From: Mucilaginibacter achroorhodeus
GTDB lineage: Bacteria > Bacteroidota > Bacteroidia > Sphingobacteriales > Sphingobacteriaceae
Length of the DNA stretch: 64,000 nt
Assembly: GCF_007846095.1 (NCBI RefSeq)
Contig: NZ_VOEI01000001.1
Location: 806,001-870,000 of the forward strand
Reading direction: 5' to 3'
In this document: piece after piece, positions 33,525-41,984 of the stretch
Layout: every line of letters starts with the position of its first letter
How positions within the stretch are numbered: position 1 is the stretch's first letter
Notes under the pieces: model-generated
The model's input: the letters and a program-made list of their open reading frames with translations, nothing else
Databases searched by the model: none
What the model was told of the DNA's origin: nothing
Program-made: the position numbers and the translations under genes

Positions 33525-34415
33525 ATGATCAACCTCCTCACCCCAGCCCATTGGAAAGATTACGAGCTAATAGATTGCGGCGACTTTGAAAAACTGGAGC
33601 GGTTTGGGAACCTGATATTGATACGCCCCGAGCCCCAGGCCGTATGGAGCAAAGCCCTTAACCAAAGCGAATGGCAAAAACTGCATCACATACGGTTTAA
33701 AGGCCGCAGTGCAACCGCGGGCGACTGGGTAAAAAAGTCTCCCCAGGTGCCCGATCGCTGGCATATCGAGTACAAAAATGATGATGTTGCTATCAAATTC
33801 AGGCTTGGTTTAACCTCATTTAAGCACGTTGGTATTTTTCCGGAGCAAGCCGTTAACTGGGATTATATTTCTGATAACATCAAAAGGTTTAAAACACCAA
33901 ACCCAAGGGTGCTTAACCTTTTTGCATATACAGGTGGCGCATCGCTTATTGCGAGAGCTGCCGGTGCCGATACCACACACGTCGACTCGATAAAACAAGT
34001 GGTTACCTGGGCTAACGAAAACCAGGAACTATCAGGTATCAAAGACATCAGATGGATGGTTGAGGACGCCCTTAAATTTGTTAAACGCGAGGCAAAACGC
34101 GGCAAAACTTATAACGGCATTATCCTTGATCCGCCGGCTTACGGCAATGGCCCCAACGGGGAAAAATGGAAACTGGAAGACAACATCAACGAGATGATGA
34201 CCGACGTGATTAGCTTGTTAGATCCCGAAGAGCACTTTCTTATCCTTAACACCTACTCGCTTGGTTTTTCATCAGTCATTATAGAGAACCTAATTAAGAG
34301 CGCATTCCCAAAAGTAGAGAACCTGGAGATTGGTGAACTATACTTACAAGCAACAGCGGGCCCTAAGCTGCCACTGGGGGTGTTTGGAAAATTTTTTAAA
34401 AATAAGGCCTCATAA
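33525..34415 (+). CDS. Class I SAM-dependent methyltransferase (RlmI-like)
   Basis: The 296-residue protein carries a Rossmann core of the RlmI/RsmB-like type. FPEQAVNWDYI precedes RVLNLFAYTGGASLIARAAGA (SAM motif I), VDSIKQVVTWANEN (acidic residue of motif II) and ILDPPAYGNGPNGE, the DPPxY motif of catalytic motif IV. The N-terminal 100 residues form a small beta domain. Relatives methylate cytosine in 23S rRNA, but this protein is shorter than full RlmI and lacks an evident PUA domain, so substrate is uncertain. A repeated-word spacer precedes its start. Confidence 0.83.
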   Translation: MINLLTPAHWKDYELIDCGDFEKLERFGNLILIRPEPQAVWSKALNQSEWQKLHHIRFKGRSATAGDWVKKSPQVPDRWHIEYKNDDVAIKFRLGLTSFKHVGIFPEQAVNWDYISDNIKRFKTPNPRVLNLFAYTGGASLIARAAGADTTHVDSIKQVVTWANENQELSGIKDIRWMVEDALKFVKREAKRGKTYNGIILDPPAYGNGPNGEKWKLEDNINEMMTDVISLLDPEEHFLILNTYSLGFSSVIIENLIKSAFPKVENLEIGELYLQATAGPKLPLGVFGKFFKNKAS

Positions 34416-34495
34416 GGCTGCTATTTCTATCTTTACATTGGTAAAACTCAAACAATACTAAACACTTAAACAACTTGCGTTCGCAACTACCTTTT

Positions 34496-35563
34496 ATGAA
34501 ATTCAAAAACGTTCTATTTACAGGCCTCGCACTAACCCTGTCATTGGCCATTCTCAGTAGCTGCGGTAACAGCGGTACAGATAAAAAAGGCGGCACCGCC
34601 TCTGATACTTCTAAGAAAGCAAAAGCAGCCGGCGACTCTCCGGACACGCTAAGTGTTGTAAAATCGAGCTACCCGCCTATTGATAAAGCTAAATACGATT
34701 CGTTACTAAAATTTAACGCACACAATGATACCAGTGGCCGCTGGCCGGTAAAAGGCACCCCATACCCATTAGGTGGCGCTATACTGCCGTTTAAGCGTAT
34801 TGTTGCTTTCTATGGTAACTTATACTCTAAAAAGATGGGGATCCTTGGCGAATTGCCCCCTAATGAAATGCTTGCCAAGCTAAAAGGCGAAGTTAAAGCC
34901 TGGGAAAAAGCAGATCCTAAAACACCGGTACAGCCTGCGTTACATTACATTGCAGTTGTTGCGCAGGGCGATGGCGGTAAAGATGGTAAATACCGTTACC
35001 GCATGCCATTTAAGCAAATAGACAGTGTATTGGTATTGGCTAAAAAAGCACATGCTATTGTGTTCCTGGATGTGCAGGTAGCTTTATCAAATATCCGTGC
35101 CGAATTACCTTTATTTGAGCAATACCTTAAAATGCCGCAAGTACACTTTGGTATGGACCCTGAGTTCTCGATGAAAGACGGAACCAAGCCGGGAAAAAAG
35201 ATAGGCACTTATGATGCAGATGATATCAATTATGTATCGGGCTATCTGGCCAATATTGTTAAAAAGAATGGGCTTCCGCCGAAAATATTAATTGTGCACC
35301 GCTTTACCCGCAAAATGGTGACCAACTACAAAAACATCAAATTACGCCCGGAAGTACAGGTTGTAATGGACATGGACGGTTGGGGCGAGCCTGATCTTAA
35401 AACGGGTACGTACCGTTACTTTATCAACCAGGAGCCGGTACAATTTACAGGCTTTAAATTATTCTACAAAAACGATATTAAAAAGGCACCGCACCACATG
35501 CTAACGCCGCAGGAGGTATTGTCGCGCTATAGCCCATATCCGCTATACATACAATATCAATAG
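34496..35563 (+). CDS. Lipoprotein of unknown function, possible TIM-barrel domain
   Basis: The 355-residue protein has a lipoprotein signal ending SLAILSSCGN (Cys at residue 23). A Lys/Thr/Asp-rich linker precedes a conserved domain from about residue 90: GGAILPFKRIVAFYGNLYS, ALHYIAVVAQGDGG, VFLDVQVALSNIRAELP, MDPEFSM, PPKILIVHRFTRKMV and VVMDMDGWG. Alternating strands and helices with acidic residues at strand ends suggest a TIM-barrel hydrolase. I do not recognise a characterised family. The start is the ATG at 34496. An upstream TTG would add seven residues. Confidence 0.8.
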   Translation: MKFKNVLFTGLALTLSLAILSSCGNSGTDKKGGTASDTSKKAKAAGDSPDTLSVVKSSYPPIDKAKYDSLLKFNAHNDTSGRWPVKGTPYPLGGAILPFKRIVAFYGNLYSKKMGILGELPPNEMLAKLKGEVKAWEKADPKTPVQPALHYIAVVAQGDGGKDGKYRYRMPFKQIDSVLVLAKKAHAIVFLDVQVALSNIRAELPLFEQYLKMPQVHFGMDPEFSMKDGTKPGKKIGTYDADDINYVSGYLANIVKKNGLPPKILIVHRFTRKMVTNYKNIKLRPEVQVVMDMDGWGEPDLKTGTYRYFINQEPVQFTGFKLFYKNDIKKAPHHMLTPQEVLSRYSPYPLYIQYQ

Positions 35564-35565
35564 TA

Positions 35566-35649
35566 AGTCAAAATTCAAAAGTAATAAGTCAAAAGCCTCA
35601 GTTAACTCAGCTGAGGCTTTTTTAATTTTGAATTTTTACTTTTGACTAA
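35566..35649 (+). repeat. Low-complexity word spacer (TCAAAAGT type) with an embedded terminator
   Basis: The left arm AGTCAAAATTCAAAAGTAATAAGTCAAAA pairs imperfectly with the right arm TTTTGAATTTTTACTTTTGACT. Between them is a perfect stem AAAAGCCTCAG / CTGAGGCTTTT (35591-35621), which also serves as a terminator. It fills the whole space from the lipoprotein stop to the oxidoreductase start. Confidence 0.8.
35591..35623 (+). terminator. Terminator after the lipoprotein gene
   Basis: An eleven-pair perfect stem (AAAAGCCTCAG with CTGAGGCTTTT) with a nine-base loop is followed by more T. It can work in both directions. Confidence 0.85.
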
Positions 35650-36615
35650 ATGACGAAGTTCGGTATAATAGGTTGCGGGCGCATTGCGCAGCGTTTTGCG
35701 GAAGGTATAAAAGTGGTTTCTGATGCCGAGCTTGCTGCCGTTTATTCGCGCCGGCCAGAGAGTGTTGCGGCTTTTGTTACTGAGCAGGGGGGCATGCCTT
35801 TTGGCAGTGCCGAGGCTTTGCTTACAAGCGATATCGATGCAGTTTATATCGCTACGTTGCCGGATAGTCATGCGGCTTACAGCATTGCAGCTTTCCGTGC
35901 AGGCAAGCATGTACTTTGTGAGAAGCCTGCCACCATAAATTTAAATCAGCTTGATGAAGTGCTGGCGGTCGCGAGAGAAACAGGCTTGCTTTTTATGGAA
36001 GGAATGAAACCGCCTTTTTACCCGCTTTACCAAAAGCTAAAGAAGCATCTCCTGAACAACCCTATAGGGAAAATAGGATATGTGCGGGCAGGTTCATCGG
36101 TGGCAGATATCGATCCAAACGATCCTAACTTTAGCTATGAGCTGATAGGCGGAAGCCTGATGCAGATCGGCATTTATGAGGCTTTCCTGGCCATCGACTG
36201 GTTAGGAAAAACTGAAAATGTACAGGCGATGGGGCGTTTTAATGGTACGGAACTGGATATGTTCAGCGTTTTCCAAACCATACATCAAAACGGAGGATAT
36301 GCGCAACTTTACAGCGGCTTTGATCTTCATGGAAAAGGCGATGCCCTGATCTGCGGAACCCTGGGCAATATCACTATCCATAAAAACTGGTGGAACCCTG
36401 CCAAAGCGACCATTGATTATCTTGACGGCCGGTTGGTAGAGCTTAATGAACCTTTTACCGCAGGCGGATTGAATTATGAAATAGCGCATTTTTGTGAACT
36501 TATCAGGCAAGGCGAAACCCAAAGCCCTATCGTTAGCCATGAGATGTCGAGGCAAATGATCGCCATGATAGATGAAGCGAGGCGGCAGGTAGGATTGAAG
36601 TATCCCGGCGAATAG
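35650..36615 (+). CDS. Gfo/Idh/MocA-family oxidoreductase
   Basis: The 321-residue protein has an N-terminal NAD(P)-binding motif (GIIGCGRIAQRFAEGI) and the family signature HVLCEKPATINLNQLDEVL with the EKP catalytic Lys. The C-terminal alpha/beta domain includes GGSLMQIGIYEAFLAIDWLG in place of the usual GGG(A/S)L..G.Y. These enzymes oxidise or reduce sugars, inositols and related compounds in the cytoplasm. The substrate is not readable. The gene starts right after the TCAAAAGT-type spacer and is followed by the small acidic gene at 36660. Confidence 0.92.
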   Translation: MTKFGIIGCGRIAQRFAEGIKVVSDAELAAVYSRRPESVAAFVTEQGGMPFGSAEALLTSDIDAVYIATLPDSHAAYSIAAFRAGKHVLCEKPATINLNQLDEVLAVARETGLLFMEGMKPPFYPLYQKLKKHLLNNPIGKIGYVRAGSSVADIDPNDPNFSYELIGGSLMQIGIYEAFLAIDWLGKTENVQAMGRFNGTELDMFSVFQTIHQNGGYAQLYSGFDLHGKGDALICGTLGNITIHKNWWNPAKATIDYLDGRLVELNEPFTAGGLNYEIAHFCELIRQGETQSPIVSHEMSRQMIAMIDEARRQVGLKYPGE

Positions 36616-36659
36616 CTTGCTGCAAAACAACCTTTTCGTTTTTGCTGTGTTACCTTTAC

Positions 36660-36911
36660 ATGACAACACCAGCAAACAACCACGATAAACCATCTCCTTC
36701 TGATACGCCAACCAAACGCCCAAATGATAACGGTAACGAAAGTGTAGTGCGTAAGGAAGACGAACAATACAATGCCGACCAGCCCGAGCAGGAAAACATT
36801 GCTAAAAAAGCAGAACGTGAGGAACAACCTGTTGATCCGATCAAGAATCCCCCGTCAAAAGATCAACCTGATGCATCAGATGATAATGAGCGGAGATTGG
36901 AATCGAAGTAG
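36660..36911 (+). CDS. Small hydrophilic protein, unknown function
   Basis: An 83-residue frame from the ATG at 36660 encodes a protein with no hydrophobic segment, rich in Asp, Glu, Asn, Pro and Lys (for example DPIKNPPSKDQPDASDDNER). It is likely disordered. I do not recognise it. A start 18 bases upstream is possible but less likely. It begins 45 bases after the oxidoreductase stop, and a GTCATTTCGAA-type repeat follows. The unusual composition leaves some doubt that it is a real gene. Confidence 0.5.
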   Translation: MTTPANNHDKPSPSDTPTKRPNDNGNESVVRKEDEQYNADQPEQENIAKKAEREEQPVDPIKNPPSKDQPDASDDNERRLESK

Positions 36912-36921
36912 GAAAATAAAA

Positions 36922-37030
36922 ATGTCATTTCGAACGAGGAGAAATCTTCTGCACTGGAACTATCGCGCGTAGAAGATTTCTCGTCACCCCTTTTTACATC
37001 CCCACCCTTCTGTTCGCTCGAAATGACATG
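36922..37030. repeat. GTCATTTCGAA-type hairpin repeat
   Basis: Ends ATGTCATTTCGAACGAGGAG and GTTCGCTCGAAATGACAT are inverted, with an inner AGAAATCTTCT...AGAAGATTTCT pair. It is a relative of the GTCATTGCGAG family and separates the small gene from the convergent ABC transporter gene. Confidence 0.85.
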
Positions 37031-37047
37031 GCGTTTTGAGTAGAAAC

Positions 37048-38907
37048 TCAAACACTTTTGGCTATACCCGCCGAGTTAAATTGCAGATCGTACAATTTAC
37101 GGTAATAACCACCCTCTATACGCAACAGTTGCTGGTGGGTACCCATTTCCTTTATCTCACCATGGTCAAGCACGATGATCTTATCAGCGTTTTGGATGGT
37201 AGATAGCCTATGCGCAATAACAATGGCCGTACGTCCCTGCATCAGTTTATTGATGGCGTTCTGGATCAGGATCTCAGTCTCAGTATCTACTGATGAGGTG
37301 GCCTCGTCCAATACCAATATTGCCGGGTTATAGACCAGGGCCCGTATAAATGATATTAGTTGCGCTTGCCCTGCCGAAAGCGTGGAGCCACGTTCCATCA
37401 CATTGTAATCATAACCGCCGGGTAATCGCTCAATAAAATCATGTGCACCAACGTCTTTTGCAGCTGCAATGATCTGTTCGCGGGTAATGTCTTCGCGGTT
37501 GAGACTGATATTGTTGCCAATGGTATCGGTAAACAGGAAAACATCCTGAATAACGGTGGCAATTTTTGAACGGAGGTAATCAACCTTATAATCGCGGATG
37601 TCGTGCCCATCTACCTTCACATCTCCCCTGCCGATATCGTAAAAACGGTTAAGGATATTTATAGTAGATGATTTGCCGGCACCTGTTGCCCCTACCAAAG
37701 CCAGGGTTTCGCCGGGCTTAACGTGGAAGCTGATATCTTTAAGCACCCAATTTTCATCGTTATAAGCAAACCAAACGTTGTTGAAATGGATGTCGCCCTG
37801 CAAAACTGATGGGGCAAGTTTACCTTCGTCAGGTGCAACATCGTCGGTATCCAAAACCTTAAAGATACGGTCGGCACCTACCATCCCCATTTGCAGAGTG
37901 TTAAATTTATCTGCCAGTTGGCGTATAGGGCGGAAAAGCATGTTCAGCAGCACAATGAACCCGGTTATTACACCTGGCGTAATGCCATTCGGCGAGGCCG
38001 AAAGGGTGTGCATTTGCTGGTCGTTTAATATACGCTTACAGCCGTACCAAACCAGCAAGGCTATACAAACAGCAAACAGTATCTCCACAACCGGAAAAAA
38101 TATAGAATAATACCAGTTTGAGCGGATGTTGGCATCGCGGTATTTTTTATTTACATCTACAAATTTGCGCATCTCCTGCTCCTCCCGGGCAAAGTATTGG
38201 ATGATGCTGATACCGCTGATATGCTCGGCCAAAAAAGTGTTCAGTTGCGCCACCTGTGTACGTACTTCCTGGAACGATGATTTAATAGCCTCTTTAAATA
38301 CATAGGTTGATGCAAACAGGAAAGGCATCGGGATCAACGTGATCAAAGCCAGTTTCCAATCCTGCCACAGCATGTACCCAATAACGGCAACAACCAATAA
38401 CAGATCGCCCATAATGGATATTAACCCTTCCGAAAAAATATCAGCAATGGTTTCCAGGTCTGATACTGTGCGGGTGATGAGCATACCGATAGGCGTACGG
38501 TCAAAATATCGTAAACGCAAGCTGGTGATGTGGTTGAAAACATCCTTACGCAGGTCGCGGATAACGGATTGACCTAAGGCGTTGGTAGAGTAGGTTTGAT
38601 AATACTGGGCAATGGTTTGTACCACCAGTTGTACCAGCATAAGGCCTATCATAAAAACAAGGCCGTTATAGTCGTTACCTAAAATATATTTATCCAGGGT
38701 TATCTGTATCAGGATAGGTTGTAGCAAAGCTACACCCGCCAAAAAGATAGTAAGGATAGTGGCGATCACAAACACCCGGTTGTAAGGCGCAACGTAGTGC
38801 ATAACGCGCTTAAGCAACTTCCAATCAAAGGCCTTACCGGTAACGGTTCCCCCTCCGCCCACTGAAGGGGGAATTTTTGATTTGCTCTCTTTATCCTGTT
38901 TCGCCAT
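37048..38907 (-). CDS. MsbA-like ABC exporter (fused permease and ATPase)
   Basis: The 619-residue half-transporter has six membrane segments between about residues 35 and 345. An ATPase domain follows with Walker A LVGATGAGKSST, Q-loop IATVIQDVFLF, a signature LSAGQAQLISFIRAL (LSAGQ in place of LSGGQ) and Walker B ILVLDEATSSVD, then a switch His in IAHRLS. It is the type that exports lipids, lipid A or drugs as a dimer. The N-terminal KIPPSVGGGG stretch is encoded by a CCCCCTGAAGGGGG-type palindrome (38848-38872). A second unit lies just upstream of the start (38920-38946). It is on the same strand as truA, 37 bases after it. Confidence 0.92.
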   Translation of the reverse strand: MAKQDKESKSKIPPSVGGGGTVTGKAFDWKLLKRVMHYVAPYNRVFVIATILTIFLAGVALLQPILIQITLDKYILGNDYNGLVFMIGLMLVQLVVQTIAQYYQTYSTNALGQSVIRDLRKDVFNHITSLRLRYFDRTPIGMLITRTVSDLETIADIFSEGLISIMGDLLLVVAVIGYMLWQDWKLALITLIPMPFLFASTYVFKEAIKSSFQEVRTQVAQLNTFLAEHISGISIIQYFAREEQEMRKFVDVNKKYRDANIRSNWYYSIFFPVVEILFAVCIALLVWYGCKRILNDQQMHTLSASPNGITPGVITGFIVLLNMLFRPIRQLADKFNTLQMGMVGADRIFKVLDTDDVAPDEGKLAPSVLQGDIHFNNVWFAYNDENWVLKDISFHVKPGETLALVGATGAGKSSTINILNRFYDIGRGDVKVDGHDIRDYKVDYLRSKIATVIQDVFLFTDTIGNNISLNREDITREQIIAAAKDVGAHDFIERLPGGYDYNVMERGSTLSAGQAQLISFIRALVYNPAILVLDEATSSVDTETEILIQNAINKLMQGRTAIVIAHRLSTIQNADKIIVLDHGEIKEMGTHQQLLRIEGGYYRKLYDLQFNSAGIAKSV

Positions 38908-38946
38908 TTTTATATTCTACTCCCCCTTTAAGGGGCTGGGGGGCTT
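38848..38946. repeat. Inverted pair of CCCCCTGAAGGGGG-type palindromes around the ABC exporter start
   Basis: Units CCCCCTCCGCCCACTGAAGGGGG (38849-38871) and CCCCCTTTAAGGGGCTGGGGGG (about 38922-38943) lie 50 bases apart. The first is inside the exporter gene and the second lies between its start codon and the truA stop codon. Confidence 0.85.
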
Positions 38947-39712
38947 AATACTTCACTTCTGTTAAATACAAGCCGCAGGCGGGTACACTGGTGCCAGCGT
39001 TGCTGCGGTTTTTGCTTTCAATAATATTGCGCACTTCTTCGGGTGCTATATCACCGCGGCCAACCATCATCAGTGTGCCTACTATAGCCCGCACCATATT
39101 TCGCAAAAAACGGTCGGCGGCAATTTTAAATACAATACCATTGGGCGTTTGTTCCCAATGGGCATTTACAATTTTACAATTATTGGTGAATACCTGTGTG
39201 TTGCTTTTGCTGAAACAACTAAAATCTGAGTATTCCATGATAATTGCGGCCGCATGGTTCATCAAATCCAAGTTGGGCATGTCACGCTGCAACCACGACC
39301 AGTTGTGCAGGAACGGATCTTTCTGAAAATGTATGTGGTACTCATAAGCACGTTGCGTAGCGCTGAAACGGGCGTGCATTTCATCGCTCACAGGAAATAT
39401 CCTGCTAACAGCTATGTCATAAGGGAGCAGGGCGTTTAACCCCCTAACCCCCTGAAGGGGGAATTTTGGAAGTGCGTCTTCGGCTGCCCCTTCAGGGGGC
39501 TGTGGGGCTTCAAAATGCGCAAAATACTGTGTGGCGTGTACGCCGGTATCCGTACGGCCACAGCCGACGGTTTCTATGGGCTGGCGCAGCAAGGTGCTTA
39601 AAGCCTTGTTTAACAACTCCTGCACGGTTATGGCATTAGGTTGTACCTGCCAGCCGTGGTAATTAGTGCCATCGTAACTTAATTCAATAAAATAGCGTTG
39701 GAGGTTTGCCAC
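38945..39712 (-). CDS. truA: tRNA pseudouridine synthase A
   Basis: The 255-residue protein has ELSYDGTNYHGWQVQPNAITVQ and the catalytic Asp motif VGCGRTDTGVHATQYFAHFEA. The later parts LNALLPYDIAVSRIF, HARFSATQRAYEYHI and FLRNMVRAIVGTLMMVGRG match TruA, which modifies uridines 38-40 of the tRNA anticodon stem. Between HFEA and LNALL lies an in-frame insert of about 22 residues encoded by two inverted palindromes. The start is a GTG at 39712. An overlapping ATG at 39714 is out of frame. The stop codon touches another palindrome. Confidence 0.94.
   Translation of the reverse strand: MANLQRYFIELSYDGTNYHGWQVQPNAITVQELLNKALSTLLRQPIETVGCGRTDTGVHATQYFAHFEAPQPPEGAAEDALPKFPLQGVRGLNALLPYDIAVSRIFPVSDEMHARFSATQRAYEYHIHFQKDPFLHNWSWLQRDMPNLDLMNHAAAIIMEYSDFSCFSKSNTQVFTNNCKIVNAHWEQTPNGIVFKIAADRFLRNMVRAIVGTLMMVGRGDIAPEEVRNIIESKNRSNAGTSVPACGLYLTEVKY
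39437..39511. repeat. CCCCCTGAAGGGGG-type palindromic pair inside truA
   Basis: Units AACCCCCTAACCCCCTGAAGGGGGAATT (39438-39465) and CCCCTTCAGGGGGCTGTGGGGC (39487-39508) are inverted to each other. Together they add an uninterrupted in-frame stretch to TruA. Confidence 0.9.
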
Positions 39713-39734
39713 ATGGCAAAGTTAGCATTACCAT

Positions 39735-39765
39735 TTTAGAATTACGATTTACCGTTCTATCTTTG
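39735..39765 (+). promoter_or_regulatory. Promoter of the DUF4293 gene
   Basis: TTTA (39735-39738), 19 bases, then TATCTTTG (39758-39765) fits the Bacteroidota consensus TTTG-N19-TAnnTTTG with one mismatch. The start codon at 39786 follows after 20 bases. Confidence 0.65.
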
Positions 39766-39785
39766 AGCACCTTTAAAAATCAAAC

Positions 39786-40253
39786 ATGTTACAACGTATC
39801 CAATCCATATACCTGTTATTCGCTTCACTGGTAATTTTTGCGCTGTTTATTTTCCCATTAGCCCATGGTTTATTTGTGGATGGCAAACTGATTGATGTTA
39901 CGGTAACCGGCGTTACTGAAAACGTTAACGGCGCAGATAAACCAGTTCAGTCTTTTGTGGCGCTTACTGTGTTGACTGCAATTGTAGGGTTGATACCTCT
40001 GGTGATCATCTTCCTTTACAGGAATCGTAAACAACAGATCGCGTTGATCTATAGCACCATCCTGGTACTGATAGGTTACAGCTTCTGGATGGCCCAAACC
40101 GTTAAGAAAGTAGTTGGACCTATCACCCTGGAATACCGTAATATGGGCATAGGATTGTTTCTTACCTCGCTCAGCATTATCCTGTTGATATTTGCCGCTA
40201 AAGCCGTTCAGCGCGACGAGAAACTGGTAAAATCTGCCGACAGGTTACGCTAA
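39786..40253 (+). CDS. DUF4293-family membrane protein
   Basis: The 155-residue protein starts LQRIQSIYLLFASLVIFALFIF and has four hydrophobic segments (about residues 7-27, 58-78, 85-103 and 123-140). This is the typical architecture of DUF4293, known only from Bacteroidota. Function is unknown. It ends with a charged tail, QRDEKLVKSADRLR. It is divergent from truA, with a well-formed promoter directly upstream, and is probably monocistronic. Confidence 0.88.
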   Translation: MLQRIQSIYLLFASLVIFALFIFPLAHGLFVDGKLIDVTVTGVTENVNGADKPVQSFVALTVLTAIVGLIPLVIIFLYRNRKQQIALIYSTILVLIGYSFWMAQTVKKVVGPITLEYRNMGIGLFLTSLSIILLIFAAKAVQRDEKLVKSADRLR

Positions 40254-40294
40254 ACAAAAAGAGACGCATTACATGCATCTCTACATAAATTGCT

Positions 40295-41170
40295 TTAATT
40301 GAACCTGGCCGTTTTCTCAATCGACCGGTAGGGCTTTGCAAAAAAGTCGCTAACCACCTGGTTAAACATGTCCCTGTAAAATATTGGTGTAGAGTGGCCC
40401 GAGTTTGGCAATATCCACAGGTAAGCCTTCGGGATGTTCTCAAATATTTCTAAAGTATGGCGTGTGGTGATCACATCATGGTCGCCGCCAATAACTAAAA
40501 CAGGGCAGCTTATCTTTTTCAGATCCGCAGTTTTAATGTTCGGTTCGTACGATAGCAGGTGCATCAGCTTTAGTTGGTTCTTCATTTCAGCCGGCGGGTT
40601 CTTCATCTTCTTTAATGAATCGGCTCCTTTTATATTTTCTGCCAAAACCATTTTCTGCACAAACGGATCAACAGCCGTAGTATCAGGGCGAAGATTAGCA
40701 CCCGTAACAGCCAGTTTGTTTACTTTATCCGGATGGCGCATGGCTAATAAAAGACCTTCAATGCCGCCATCGCTCCAGCCTATTACATTGGCATTTTTGA
40801 TCTTTAAATGTTCGAGCAATCCGTTTAGGTCATCTGTGATCATCTCGTAACTTAATGAGTCCGCACTATCAACGGTTTTGCCCTGGGCACGGCTATCTGC
40901 CAGTATTACCTGGTATTTTTTGGCAAAATATGGTATCTGAAACAGGAAGTTGTTGATAGAACCACCGTTACCATGGATGATGAGCAATGGTTCACCTTTA
41001 CCATAAACTTCGTAATACATTTTGATACCGCGTATGTTAGCATATTTACCAACAGCAGGGTTGCGGCCATACTTTGTAGTATCCATCATTTTGCGAATAT
41101 CCTGCGCCCGGATAGCGGCTGTGCTCAACATTGATAGCACCATGAACATCAGTAAGGCAATTCTTTTCAT
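40295..41170 (-). CDS. Exported alpha/beta hydrolase
   Basis: The 291-residue protein has a signal peptide (MKRIALLMFMVLSMLSTAAIRAQ). The oxyanion region LLIIHGNGGSINNF, the nucleophile elbow VIGWSDGGIEGLLLAMRHPDKV (Ser of GxSxG), an acidic residue in VLVIGGDHDVIT and the catalytic His in NSGHSTPI complete a hydrolase fold. The substrate cannot be deduced. Probably periplasmic. It is convergent with the DUF4293 gene and divergent from truB. Confidence 0.9.
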   Translation of the reverse strand: MKRIALLMFMVLSMLSTAAIRAQDIRKMMDTTKYGRNPAVGKYANIRGIKMYYEVYGKGEPLLIIHGNGGSINNFLFQIPYFAKKYQVILADSRAQGKTVDSADSLSYEMITDDLNGLLEHLKIKNANVIGWSDGGIEGLLLAMRHPDKVNKLAVTGANLRPDTTAVDPFVQKMVLAENIKGADSLKKMKNPPAEMKNQLKLMHLLSYEPNIKTADLKKISCPVLVIGGDHDVITTRHTLEIFENIPKAYLWILPNSGHSTPIFYRDMFNQVVSDFFAKPYRSIEKTARFN

Positions 41171-41269
41171 TGTGATTGTGGGTATTTGAGTGTGATACTA
41201 ATCTAAGTTTAAAATTCGGTACTTTTGCCGGCTAATTAAGCCTGTTTTAAGCAGGCTATTTGTTACATA

Positions 41270-41971
41270 ATGTTCAACTCTATACAAAATTTTGCCGACG
41301 GGAAATTGCTGCTGGTAAACAAGCCCTACAAGTGGACCAGCTTTGACGTGGTAGGCAAAATCCGTAATTCGTTCAAACCACTAAAACTAAAGGTTGGCCA
41401 TGCCGGCACTTTAGATCCGCTGGCTACCGGCCTGCTCATTATCTGCACAGGTAAAATGACCAAGCAGATTGATACCTTCCAGGCAGAGGAAAAAGAATAC
41501 ACCGGCACCATGGTGCTGGGGTCAACAACACCAACTTACGACCTGGAAAGCGAACCTGAAAAGCTGTTTGAAGTTGATCACATTACCCACGAACAGATCT
41601 ACGCAGCCTGTGCGCAATTTATGGGCGAGATACAGCAATACCCACCTGCCCACTCTGCTATAAAGGTTGATGGCGAACGCCTTTATGAAAAAGCCCGCCG
41701 GGGTGAAGAAGTGGAACTTAAAGCCCGTACCGTAACCATAAACGAGTTTGAGATAACCCGTATTGAACTACCCGAGGTTGATTTTAGGGTAGTTTGCAGC
41801 AAGGGTACTTATATCCGCTCATTGGTAAATGATTTTGGCAAGGCGCTTAACAATGGTGCCTATATGTCGCGCTTGCGCCGGACCCGCAGCGGCAATTTCA
41901 GGATCGAAGACGCGTATGAAGTAATGGAGTTGGTTGGGAAGATAACGGAGTTGAAAGAGCCTAAAGAATAG
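41270..41971 (+). CDS. truB: tRNA pseudouridine synthase B
   Basis: The 233-residue protein has VNKPYKWTSFDVVGKIRN and the catalytic motif VGHAGTLDPLATGLLIICTGK with the Asp. YPPAHSAIKVDGERLYEKARRGEEVE, CSKGTYIRSLVNDFG and a short C-terminus follow. It makes pseudouridine 55 in tRNA. It lacks the extra PUA domain of some TruB proteins. In Bacteroidota truB often follows ftsX-DUF3098-uppP. Here it is about 3 kb upstream of that group. A -7 box TACTTTTG lies at 41220-41227. Confidence 0.95.
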   Translation: MFNSIQNFADGKLLLVNKPYKWTSFDVVGKIRNSFKPLKLKVGHAGTLDPLATGLLIICTGKMTKQIDTFQAEEKEYTGTMVLGSTTPTYDLESEPEKLFEVDHITHEQIYAACAQFMGEIQQYPPAHSAIKVDGERLYEKARRGEEVELKARTVTINEFEITRIELPEVDFRVVCSKGTYIRSLVNDFGKALNNGAYMSRLRRTRSGNFRIEDAYEVMELVGKITELKEPKE

Positions 41972-41984
41972 CGTGAATTTAAAG

